Origin: Apricaphanius iberus
Taxonomy: Eukaryota > Chordata > Actinopteri > Cyprinodontiformes > Aphaniidae
Assembly: GCA_028564705.1 (NCBI GenBank)
Contig: JAPXFQ010002688.1
Span: 558,001-622,000, forward strand
Direction of reading: 5' to 3'
DNA: 64,000 bases
Of the stretch, positions 1 to 11,400 are shown piece by piece. Under the pieces are notes generated by a model, which saw only the letters and a program-made list of their open reading frames with translations, was not told the DNA's origin and made no database searches. The number at the start of each line of letters is the position of its first letter. Positions within the stretch are counted from its first letter, which is position 1. The translations under genes were made by a program, and so were the position numbers.

Positions 1-83
1 CAAAAGCAATCATTTTCTTTCCCTGTTTTCTGATCCTAATACCACATCCTGTGTATCCTGTGTTAATGTGTTTTTGTCTGCAG

Positions 84-192
84 CACTGATGGGATGTTGC
101 AAATAGGTAAAAGCAAGACTGGGAGCAGCACTGGTGTTGGCAGAGACACAGGCGACAGGAAAAAGGAGAAGAACCAAAGTTTTGGACACTAG
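84..192 (+). CDS. Terminal coding exon of an unidentified upstream gene (partial)
   Basis: A good acceptor (pyrimidine-rich, ending tttgtctgcag at 83) is followed by a frame that uses base 84 to complete a codon and then reads 35 residues, containing GMLQIGKSKTGSS and ending RKKEKNQSFGH, before TAG at 190-192. It is rich in Lys, Gly and Ser and looks like a hydrophilic C-terminal tail. A poly(A) signal about 600 bases downstream (796-801) with a GT-rich stretch behind it fits a last exon and 3' UTR. The rest of the gene lies left of the window. I do not recognise the protein. The call rests on splice site, frame and poly(A) signal only, so chance remains possible. Confidence 0.45.
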
Positions 193-835
193 TGCACACA
201 GAATGAGCATGTATAATATATAAAGCAACGTGGCAGAGGTTCATTCAGATTTTGCATCAATGAGATTCACATCTATTAATCCATATATAGGCCATATCTT
301 TTAGGTCCTTGAGAATGGTTACCAATCCAACACAAACTATTTTCAAACACACTTCACCTAAGTACACATTTCCAGATAGCCTAGCATCAGTTTTTTGACT
401 GTTGGAAGAAGCAAACACACACACACAGACTAACACACAGGGACAACAGGCAAACTTAATGAACAAAAGCTCATGTTTCCCTCATCACACAGACTTATTT
501 GCAAAGATCCATTACAGTGACATGCTTGACATTTTACCCAGGTTTCCTCCAGTCTTAACCGTTGCATGTGAAACATATGAAAAGATATGAAAGCTGTGTG
601 TAAGTGTTTGTGTAGAAGGGTTATTAATTTAAATTAATTTATGGCCTTCATCTGGCAGCTGTTTGTTGTAGAGACAATACATGCTTGTGTAATGATTTAC
701 TTATTTTAATGTCTTCACATATGATATGTGTATGTGATTGACTTATTTTCATTTCTTCACCAGACAATGTTATGTTTCTGTTTCTAATATAACTCAATAA
801 ATATTTAACAACTTATTACATCTGGTCTACTTGAT
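193..835 (+). other. Putative 3' UTR of the left-edge gene
   Basis: There is no convincing coding sequence after the stop at 190-192. The stretch contains a short AC-rich tract near 411-430 and ends at an AATAAA hexamer (796-801), followed by TG/T-rich sequence of the kind that lies downstream of cleavage sites. The assignment depends on the exon call at 84-192. Confidence 0.35.
796..801 (+). terminator. AATAAA polyadenylation signal
   Basis: Canonical AATAAA, followed within about 40 bases by a TGGTCTACTTGATGTGG-type GT-rich segment. It would end the transcript of the left-edge exon. Confidence 0.4.
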
Positions 836-837
836 GT

Positions 838-1110
838 GGTTCAGTTTAATTCAGTTTATTAATGTAGCGACGATTCACAACAGATGTCATCCCAAGGCAA
901 TTTACAAGAAAAGTAATTTCAGTACAATTACACAAACATTCATATAACTTAAAACGTTTCTGTTTTAAGGAATCCCAGCAGATTGCCTTGAGTCATTGAC
1001 TGTCAGTTGTGCTCCGTACGTGCCGACTCCAACCACAGAAATTGATCATACCGAGCAAGCATGAAGCGACAGTGGAGAGGAAAAACTGTTATAACATGAT
1101 AGACCTCCAC
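838..1110 (-). repeat. Teleost interspersed repeat, inverted copy (family A)
   Basis: On the minus strand this reads as the repeat whose end carries '..TTGGGATGACATCTGTTGTGAA..' and whose body carries '..TCCTCTCCACTGTCGCTTCATGCTTGCTCGG..' in pieces. It matches segments at 9165-9434, 36610-36669 and 39190-39450. The tail type (AAGTGCCTTGAGATGACATC, then GGCGCTATATAAATAAA) is widespread in fish genomes and looks like a LINE/SINE-type 3' tail. Confidence 0.6.
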
Positions 1111-2432
1111 CAGAACCTGGAGGGCCAGCTATCTGCCCCGACCATCTTGGGTTTTGAGAAAGCAGTGCAAAGAGACAGAACAAAAGACAATTGTCTAGGA
1201 GTATTTTCTATTTTAAAGAAATTAAAAGTTGATTGCAGGACATGAAAGACATTCAGTTACAGGGAGCATCATCTGCCATAAAGACTATAGCTCTGTGAAT
1301 AATATAGACTGAAAAAAATAAAGCAAACTGTTTTTCTATATGTATGATTCTAAACCCTAGGCCACGCAACAACATTTAGGGCCACATATTGTCTTGTGAA
1401 TGAAAGTTATTCACACCGCTTAATTATTTTCAGGTGTTTTTATTTATAACAGAAAGTTGTGCTGTATTCAACTAGGGTGTTGGAACAGCACTTTTAGGGA
1501 GGTGTGAAAAGGAATGCTGTAAACTACGAACGCTTTCAGACAAAATAAATCAGGATTGTTTGAGTGAGAAAAAAATAGAACAATCTAAATCTAATCAATA
1601 TTTGGTCTTGTTACCTTTTGATTTGAAACCAGCATCAGTTCTAATAGGCACACTTGCACAAAGTCTGGGATTTTGTATGATTATGGTCAGGTGTACAATC
1701 TCATTTCAGGAGAAGGATCATCAATGTCACACAACAAAATTATCAACCGAAACAGATGTCTGGGAGGCTTAAAACTGTGTGAGGAACAGCAAACTCTGCT
1801 ACCAATTTGATGTTGTGGAAGATAGTTTCATGTCATGGCAAGATTGAGCACAACATTAAGGATACGTGTACATTCAGGCAGTTGGTTTTTTTCGTTTCAA
1901 ACAAAAAAAAAAAAAAAAAAAAAAAAAAAAACAGTCCGTGCACATTCAGGCAGTTCGTTAAGATACAAGGTAGTCATACACTGAGGTGTATAGTAACAAA
2001 ATGTGAAGTTCAAGTGACAGAAATACTTTAGCTAGATACTGATTATGAATATAATTATTACTGTTTGTCCGTTTGACTTGCAGAAGTGAATACAGGGTTT
2101 TAAAAGCGTGTAGATAACTAATAACTAGCGAATTGATGAATCCGCGTTTTTGTCATCATTTTTTACTTCCTCCTCATTTTGAGACAAGCTGGTGTTAGTT
2201 TGAGTTTTACTTTATTTCAAGCGGCGACAAAAACGCTTCTCCCCGGGCACTGTATCACACCAGAGATGACTGATCATACGGATATTCAATCCCAGCTGAT
2301 ATAAAGGAGCACACATGTTCTGTGATTCTTTGAGAACACGACAGAGAGCTTTGATTCGTTACTTTGTAATCACGTGACCTCACATCCGCTCTGTGACTGT
2401 TGCTGTTATGACAACTAAGTTTAGAGCTACAG
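1111..2432. other. Non-coding upstream region of spata6l
   Basis: No gene is seen. It holds a 29-base poly(A) run (1903-1931) framed by a 19-bp direct repeat, and otherwise AT-rich unique-looking sequence. The spata6l promoter should lie in the right part, but no TATA box or CpG island stands out. Confidence 0.4.
1865..1955. repeat. Poly(A) run flanked by 19-bp direct repeats
   Basis: CGTGTACATTCAGGCAGTT at 1865-1883 and CGTGCACATTCAGGCAGTT at 1937-1955 differ by one base. They enclose about 53 bases, mostly a 29-A run. This is the shape of a target-site duplication around a nearly tail-only retroposed insertion. Confidence 0.6.
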
Positions 2433-5400
2433 ATGAACAGCAGCGATGAAGAAATGGTTAACCACAACAAAAAACACGGAAAGTCTTTCAGATGTACAGT
2501 GTACCTGGACATTGAGACAGTAAGTGTGTCTTTATGCCTCCGCCTCGGTATAAAATCCAGAACGCTGGCGTGTTGCTAGAGCTTTAGGGACGTAAGATAG
2601 CTATCGCGAGTTTGCATCTTACTTTCTCAACAAACCATCATGTCTCTCAAAATACTCAATTGTCGATGGAGCTTGGAAAAAATATCCATTTACATTTATG
2701 TTATTCTTTTCCACACAGTGTTGTCCATTTTTTTTACAAAGTTTTGTAGTGTCAACATTTTAAGACATGACCAAAAACTGTCTGCAAAAAACAAAACATT
2801 AAAAAAACAACCTAAAATCAAATACTTTGTGAAAAGTTTTGAGGTTTTTTTTTTTATTGAGATTTTGGTTAATTTTGACTGTTAGATGTTTCCACAAAGA
2901 TGCTTTAGCATTAGATCAGTGTTTAGTATGTTTGTTTTGAACTTTCAAATCTCAAAGTTTTTTTAAGTGATTTTCACAGGCCCTACTCATTTAGAAAATT
3001 GTTTGAAAATGTATTCATTCATTCATTCATTCATTTTATCCACATAACATTTTTATCCATCACAGTTCAGGTTTAAAGCCTAGCAACTGTCAAAACAATG
3101 TGTGGGTAAATTCATTAAAGGTTTTTTTTTAATGCTGTAAAATAAACTTAAAGACATCAAACTTTCTACTCTTAATTGCATAAAAGTTTAGAATTTTTCC
3201 AGAATAAATATATAAGAACCCTATATTTTTATATCATTGTAAAGTAGATATAGATCACTGATTGGACTCACTGTACATTTTCTTTACTTCAGTATGCCAA
3301 AGAAGTGGTTGCTCCATTGACACATTAATGTTTGACTTCTACCTAATGGGATCAGACATCTGCCAACTATTGATGAATCCTAACTTATGTTGCAAAGTTA
3401 AAAACTTATTTTGAAAATTAATCAAAAAATGTAGTTCATCGAGTTAGGCATTTTGTTTTGCAGTTTATTATAATAAGAACTATATTTCTAATGATGTCAG
3501 ACATAATCCAAAGGTGAAACTTCCTCTGTAGATTTAGAAATTCTTGCTCTGAAGGCCTAATTTGTGAGCTTGCTGTCATGTTATGCTGTTTGTTTGCAGG
3601 TTACATGCCCAGGACTCCTTCTGCACAAAAATAATGACATCTACCTCAGTGTGCGTATAATGGGCCAGTACAAGAAAACTCCATGTTTGCCACCTGTATT
3701 CCCTTTGCTGTTCCAGCACAGAATGGTGTTTGTCAAGGTGAGAATAAAACATCAGACTGAACCTAAATTCTCTTTTCAGGACCTTCTGTTGCTCTGTGGG
3801 TTTTTATTTTTTAGAATAAGTTATTTAATTTATAACTTTCACAACTTATTAATGTAAGGATTTTTACCTGCTTTGGATCATTATGGAAAAGGATTCTTCC
3901 CGAAATGTTATCTAAGTTTTTTCTATCTAAAATCTTTCTGAGAATTCTGCTAACCACCAACAACAGAGTATACTGAGATTGTTTCTAATAGACCAACACT
4001 AATTAGTGGATAATTATGAATGAGATAATAAAATCTAGCTTTTCTTTTTGTTTTAAATACAAATCTAATGAACATGACACACTTTTTTTATCCAGCTGGC
4101 TTTCTTTTGATAAATAAAATCCAGAAATAAAATGAATCCCTAAATAAAATCCAGAGTCCAGCACGATCAAGGCTGCAAAGTACATGTTCAGTAAAGAGGT
4201 CATTTTGCAGTGTTGCCACAACAGAACTTTAATTTGTAAAAAAACGGAAAAAAAGTTATGTCACATATCTTTTTCCTTTCCATTCATAAATGATGTACTA
4301 CTTTGCTTTGATATGGCTCATAAAATTGTGAGTAAATTTAAGTTTGTAAGTGTGATGTTAAAAGGGCTTAAATACATTCTTCATATTCTTACCATCACCG
4401 TTGCTGTTTGAGTAAATCTCAGTATTTCCTGATAAAAGTTAGGCCGTTTATGCTGAGGAGAAGGACAGAGATAGACTCTGTCCTGTCAGCCTGATCTTGT
4501 TATGAATATCGATTTGTTTTGTTTGTTTTCCTCTCTGTTTTACCAGACTTTCTCTGGTGTTGTTGACCCCGCTGATGTAGCCGACCTCCTTGAAGGTAAA
4601 TGGCCATCTGGGATTTGCTTGCTCATCTCTTAGACCTGGATTTAGTTTTTTGCACGCTTAAAGGCTATTAGCTGAGATAGCAATCTTAAGCTTACAGACT
4701 GTTTATGCTTTTCCTCTCCTCAGCTGACACCACAGTTTTTGAGCTGATTCAGACGGTCCCCCCAGGTATACTTTTCTGACGATACCATATGGGCATGTTA
4801 CGCTAAACTCTATCAAGTCATTACACTGTGAAAAATGACCTTTTAATGTGGATTTGATGTAATTGTATGTGTTTCTGCTTGCAATGCTTTTAGAGGGGGA
4901 GATTCTTGCCACAATGGAAGAGTGCAGCAGATATTTCCTGTACCCTGATTCCAGACTGCTCGCTAGGGAAGGAGCTACAGAAAGAGACATACTGATGAAA
5001 AGAGCCTCCTCGTTTCCTGTAAGCTGGTTATGATTTCTGCCCTTTTTTTCTGTAATCTTTTAGGGTTACGTCAGAATTAATGTAGTTCATTTGTTCATTT
5101 TAAGGTGTTTTCTAACCTTCTTTAACAGTATTCCTTAAAATCTTTCTGAGGAACATTATTACAAATAAACACATGTGGAAGAAAATTCCACATACATTCA
5201 ACAGTTTACAGCCCTAATCTTACATTTGTCTCTCTTTGTCATCTTTTCTGCTTGGTAGATGATTACCACTATTGAAATATCAACTATGCATTCATGGCTA
5301 ACATTTGTATTTATCATTTAAAATTCCCTAAAGAGGGACAGAGTACTCTGGAAACATAACTCTAAAAACCAAAGAAGTTTCACTTTTAAAACACGTCAAC

Positions 5401-8400
5401 AACCCTGAAATGTATTATGTTTTTTCTTGTTCGTATATTTTGGTAGAGTTGCATGGAAAACACATGTATTTCCATCTAAATCTAACTAAATGTTACCTAG
5501 GTTTTGCTTTTATTGGTTTCCTGCTTAAAAAGTAGTACAAAGCCACAAATAATGAAACTAAACAATCACTGTCATTAAGTTAATTCATACATCATTATAA
5601 TGCTCCAAAAATCACTGTGATCTACAATTATCAGGGCTATTACATGTTGCTTCATTTCTCAGTGCGTCTGACATCTGTGCAGCTGTGACTATTGCCAAAT
5701 GAAAAGCTCCACTTCATCTTTGATCAACTCTTTTACTCAGAAAAGACAAGGTTGTCTTGAAAAGCAGTTGACTACCTTAGCTCTTTCAAAAAAGTAAAAA
5801 ACAAAAAACTTGTATGTTTATTTCATGTTTTTCTCTTCCTACCACCTCCAGCTTTCTTCCCTTCATCACTCTCTGACTGCACTTTGTTTTCCTATCATTC
5901 CCCATGGCCGCTGGAGCACCAACTGGCATATTTAAATGTCTTTAACCACTGTTCCGCTCACCAGCGCTTTAATGTGTTTGTGTTTGAGGCCTACGTAGCA
6001 ATTTAGATGTCTCTCCAAAAATGGCATATTATTTAAACATCACTGGAGTCTTTCTGTTTTTCTGCTGTTTGTTTGTTGTTTTCCTCGACTCGGGAACAGA
6101 TTGAAGATTTGCGCCCGTAAATTGGCATCCCTTGCAGAGCTTTTATGTGTCCCTTGTCTTCCTCTCACTCTTAAAGGTGTTGTTTTCTCTGTTGTCCGTC
6201 TCTTGCCAGGGAATCTCCCCCAAAGTGGAGTTTGCGACGGCATCAGTCATAGAGGAGAGTGATGGGGGAGACAGCTGGGCTCCATCACCTGTAAGTGCTT
6301 CTGTTTAATATATCTTTGTGTGTCCGTTCGCTCTTGGCATAAATATATGATCCCGCATGTCCTGAATGCTGAAGATTGATCTATAGAGGACCATAATGAG
6401 TGGTGTTGTTCACCGTCACATTTGCCTGTTTTCACTAAACACACCCAGCCTCTTTTGTTGCTATGACGACCGTCCATATGGGCAGCGTTTCGAGGGTGTT
6501 TGTTCCCTCTTTGTGGATGTAATTATGGGGAGGCAGATCAGTGATGCTCATAGCGAGGCTTCTCTCTCATGCTCCTAAGTTTTCACACAACAATATCACT
6601 TTCCAAGCCAACACTCTTCCATGGGGGAGTTTAATGTGGAAGTACTCATGTCTAGGTAATCATGTTATCCTTTATCATATTTGTTTCTGTTATGAATTTG
6701 ATCCCCCTGTTTCTTTCTTCTGGTGTATCTCTAAGTAGAAAATGGTTGGAAAGTTCAAAAATTCACTTCTAAGTGTAAAAGATGTTAGTCTGTTAATTTT
6801 GATGATGATTTATTTTTCAAAAAGCTAAAAATTACATAACACTAATGGATTTTTTTTAAATTTCATATAGACTTGTTATACTAAAATCTTTTGACTTAAT
6901 AGTTGACCAACAGGAAGTCATTGATAGGCTTCACAAGCAAGGTGCAGAGACCAGCAGTCATTGCCAAGGATCCTGGCTGTTCAGAGTTCTTTATCTAAGC
7001 ATGTAAGCAAGTAAAGTTAAGTGGAAGGAAAATGTGGCAGAAAAAAGTGCATTAGATGCGAATAATCAAAATTAAGGCCTTTTCCATAAATGTCATGTAT
7101 TTGATGATTTAGGGAGGCATTTACACTTCTGGTATTGTCCAAATTCAGCAAGGTTTTGTCTAAGGAGAAGTTTTCGAGCACCTCAAGCTTCTTCTTCTTT
7201 TGAATACCTTTTCAAATATGCTAATTCCACTTTCTCCCAGAGCTTGGTACCTGGCCAAACAGTTGGTACTGTTGGTACTTGATTGGCGGACAAACTTGTC
7301 TGATCTGAATCTGATGGAGAGTGAAGCACTGTCTAGAGGATGATGAGCAACAATAGACCCAATAATATGAACAAGCAGAAGGCTGCTGTTACAGCGACCT
7401 AGACTTCTTGAACACCTCAGCAGAGCAACAGACATTAAATCTCTCTGACAATCCACATTGATGCTATAATTGATGCAAATATATCCATGACCAATTAGTG
7501 AATGCAGAGAATGTAGTAGTATTTAAAATCCTTATTTTATGTTTAATGAATTCATTTAACTAAGGAGATTCAATTTTTCAATTAAATGACTGTAGTGAAA
7601 TGAACCAGTGATATTATCACGTGGTAAAATGCATCTGTAGTAACACAGTGGTAATTCCAGTTTGAGGTTAGCTGTATTTTCCTAAACTTTCTTGAGCATA
7701 CCTTATACTTTGGATAATATTTAATGAAGTTACTAATCTCAATATTCCCCTGTTCTACAGTTTTTTTGCATCAATGATTTTCTTTTTGAGGAAAATTTAT
7801 ATAATTCACAGGGAAATAAGAAGACTTGAAAGTTGAGTTAAAAACAGCATGAATGTAAATTTGTCACAATTTCTTTGCAGCATATGATCTTTCACACAGT
7901 GGTTGGCATGTTGTGCCAAACTGACTACCATGCATCTCCCAGGCGCAGTAACCTAAGCTAAACTATTAGTTTGAATGGGATGTCACTGACAGCGAAGCAG
8001 ATTGTCACGGTGTTCTGCAGCGGCCCCTCAGGGGGATGCCTGGATCAGAACACCGCTGTGGCTGTCAGACAGTAGGATTTCTCCATTTTCTCTCGCCTAA
8101 TGGCTTCTCAGCATAGGCATTTTCCTGACTACATGTCTCCCCTGCTGACAAGCCATGTTGTTTACTAACACAGCTTTAGGAGGAAGGCGTTTCGAGAAAG
8201 AAAAAAAAACATGTACCCATTAGTATAAACACAATTGCAGCCTAAATTTTAACTTTGAGGCTTTGATGCCTTGTTGGAGGGAGGCGTTGTCTGGGATGAT
8301 TCTCCCAGTAACTGAACGTCCTCCATGTCCTGTTATCAACTTTTTACCTGCTTTAAAGTGCAGCTAGCCCCAAAATCAACTGTTTTGTGGAAAAACGGTA

Positions 8401-11400
8401 TAAATGAGGGTCTAATAGACCAATCATTATTTTTGGTATTGTAGTATGTTTTACCAAAAGCTGTTATTGGAGCGCCCTCTTCAGATTAAAACTTTACACT
8501 GCACTCGAATTTGACTGAGGCTTTCCTAACCAGCTTGCATTTCTGATGACAGAATCCTGCAGCTGTGGAGTATAAAAGTAGTTCAGTCTCAGCCACACCT
8601 CCGTAGTGAGTTGGAGTTGGCAACTCATGAGCCATCGGCTTGAAACGATACGGCTGAGGGCTGCTCACCTCCTCTACAGAACCTTACTCACTTTTTTCTC
8701 CTTCGTCTAAAGGAGGTGAGAAAAATATTCAACCTAACGACCATAACTTCCCACATCTGAGGCAATAGAGCTCGAGTCGCTTGTACTCTGCAACTTTATG
8801 GGTATGTGTGTGTCCCGCTGGAGAAGCGCAATAGGCAGTCCTAGTGCCATAGAGTATAACGCAGGGCAGTCATGTCAATCACCACACCGATCACACCCAG
8901 CCCTCTCCCCCTCACTGTCCGCCAGGCTACGTCTCATTTTGAGGCATTTGTGAAACACAAAATGTGGGTGGATATTGACTGTAGGAGGGGGTGAGTTACT
9001 CTTTAACATAGAATGGTACATGGCCTGTATTTGTATAGCATTTTACTTTGTCTCTACCGACCCAAAATGCTTTACACTACATTGAGTTATTCACCCATCC
9101 AAGCACACATTCACACACTAGTGATGACTAGCTACGTTGTAGCCACAGATCCTTTTGTAATTTCTGTGTCTCTGAGCTGCTAGAGGTTTCTTCCTTTTTA
9201 AGAGGAGTTTTACCTCTCCACTGTCGCTACATGCTTGCTCAGTATGACTGACTGCATAATGGGGCACAACTTCCTGTCAGTGACTCAATGCAACCTGCTG
9301 GGATTCCTTAAATAGAAAACTTTTAACTGGAATGAGTCTATGATTGAATTGCAATGACTTTTCCTGTAAAGTGCCTTGAGATGACATCTGTTGCGAATTG
9401 GCGCTGTACAGATAAACCAAATTGAATTGAATGTAATCAAAAAATAAGTGTCGTCTTTGATGTGATTCTTTCAAATGAAAAGTTCATAGTCTTTTCTTCC
9501 CTTTTCCACAAAAGCTGAATTACTTCTTGATTGTTATAATCAAGGTATATGTGAGTAATTGTTTTGGACTATAATATTGCAGGAATCAAATATCATGACA
9601 ACGATCCCACAGGTAGAAGTTGACTAAATAAAGCAGGTGAACATGAATAAGATTTTCCAAGATTTGTTTTCTAAAGGACACAAAGTTGTAGACTTTCAAA
9701 AAAAACAAAAAATTTAAAGTCACCATAATGTACACATTTCTAATTTGAGTGTTAATTCACAAACATCACAATCCATTAAACAGATTTCAGTGGAAAGACA
9801 AATTGAGCACATACATGCAATATTGTACTCAAGCACCTTCCATATTTACTTTCCTTCATGAAATTAACCTCAAATGAATTGATTGTTTATTACAACTGCA
9901 TAATGTCGCACTAAAGCACAAGTAAATAGCCTTGGAATACATTATTTTGTCTGGTGAAAATGCATCTCCCTTGCATTACAATTACAGGAAGATACACAGC
10001 TTCCATAAATACATGCAGAGAGAAAGAAGTGTGAAAAGACAATAACAATATTTACTGCTGTGCTCTGCAGCGGCTCTCTGTCTCCTCTTGTCAATTTTCA
10101 CTGACGTCAAGATGTCAAATGCTTGCTATGGGTCCAACGCTAGGGCAGCCTGACCTATTTTTTTTATTACTTCAGCTAATATTTGACCTCTTCAGCAAAC
10201 TCACAAGCTGCATAGTGAGCTTTGAACTTAAAGCTCAAGAGGTTCTTGTGATCTTTAACTAGAAAAGAAGAAAACTGAATTAGTAAACCTTTCTGTACTT
10301 ATGCAGCAGGATATTATACATTTTTATATCCTTAATACCAATATATACACACTATAGAAAACTATAGAAATACTGCGTAATTAGACCATATGCCCCAAAA
10401 TTGTGGTTGATTTCTTGATATTTCTACCCACACTTTGGATGCCTTTCAGCTGGAAGGATTTTTGCTCTCTCTTTCTTACATTTAGACCGTTGTTATGAAG
10501 CATAACCGTGACAACAAGGTGATTAGCATTTCAACAGCTCAATTAATACCTGAACTATGACTTTCAATTCGAGAGGATTTGAAAAGGAGGCTTAATAGGT
10601 TAAGGGCAGGACCAAAGAGTAGAAAGATGGGTAGGAAGTTCAAACCAACAAACCCAGGTCCAACGTCTCTCTCACTTACTTTCTAACTATACGACCAGGC
10701 AAAGACTAAAAGGTAATCGGGAACGCCCCAGGGTGGGCCTGGCCCAGGACCCAGAAACCCCGGGGACCAGGGGCACCCCGCCCCCCAGCAGGGCCCTCGC
10801 CAGGGATCAGCCATCAGCGGTCCCCCGCCGCAAGGCAGGGGGGGCCGCAGCCGGCTGATGGATGACATCCACCACCACCACCCGGGCTGACCTCATCACC
10901 GACTGACTGACGGATTAACTTTCAGGATAAACAGGGCATTATTCTGTCTATGCGTTTATAAAACATAATAATGGCGTTCCTTCTATAAACTAATGGACCC
11001 ACGTTAATGCATTAATTTTAACAGCCCTACTAAATATATAATATTTCGGACAGGCTATATTATGGCACCTGGCTCGCAGGGAACATGCATGTCGGTGTAC
11101 TCTGAAGGAGGCTGCGTATATGCCAGACTCAAAAAAAAATGTATACCTTGGGAACAGAATCTAATTTACATACCAGTTTTAGTATCGATTAATATCTAGG
11201 TATCAGTTATTTTGACAACCCTACTGCCAACAAGTGATGCTGTCATCCAGGACATGTTAGTGTTTTCTTCTCTGCTTCCTGAAAATTGAGCTGATAGGAT
11301 GTCATGACAATCATGAGACACAGCAAAATTGTCTTTAGTCAGACTAATTTCAGAGCCATTGCAAGGGTGACTGCCACTGCAGATCCTTCCTGCCCATAAC

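Noticed and set aside
3013..3034. Short direct repeats as a possible CRISPR array
   Set aside because: It is an (ATTC)n microsatellite. No spaced repeats of CRISPR form exist in the window, and the DNA is vertebrate.
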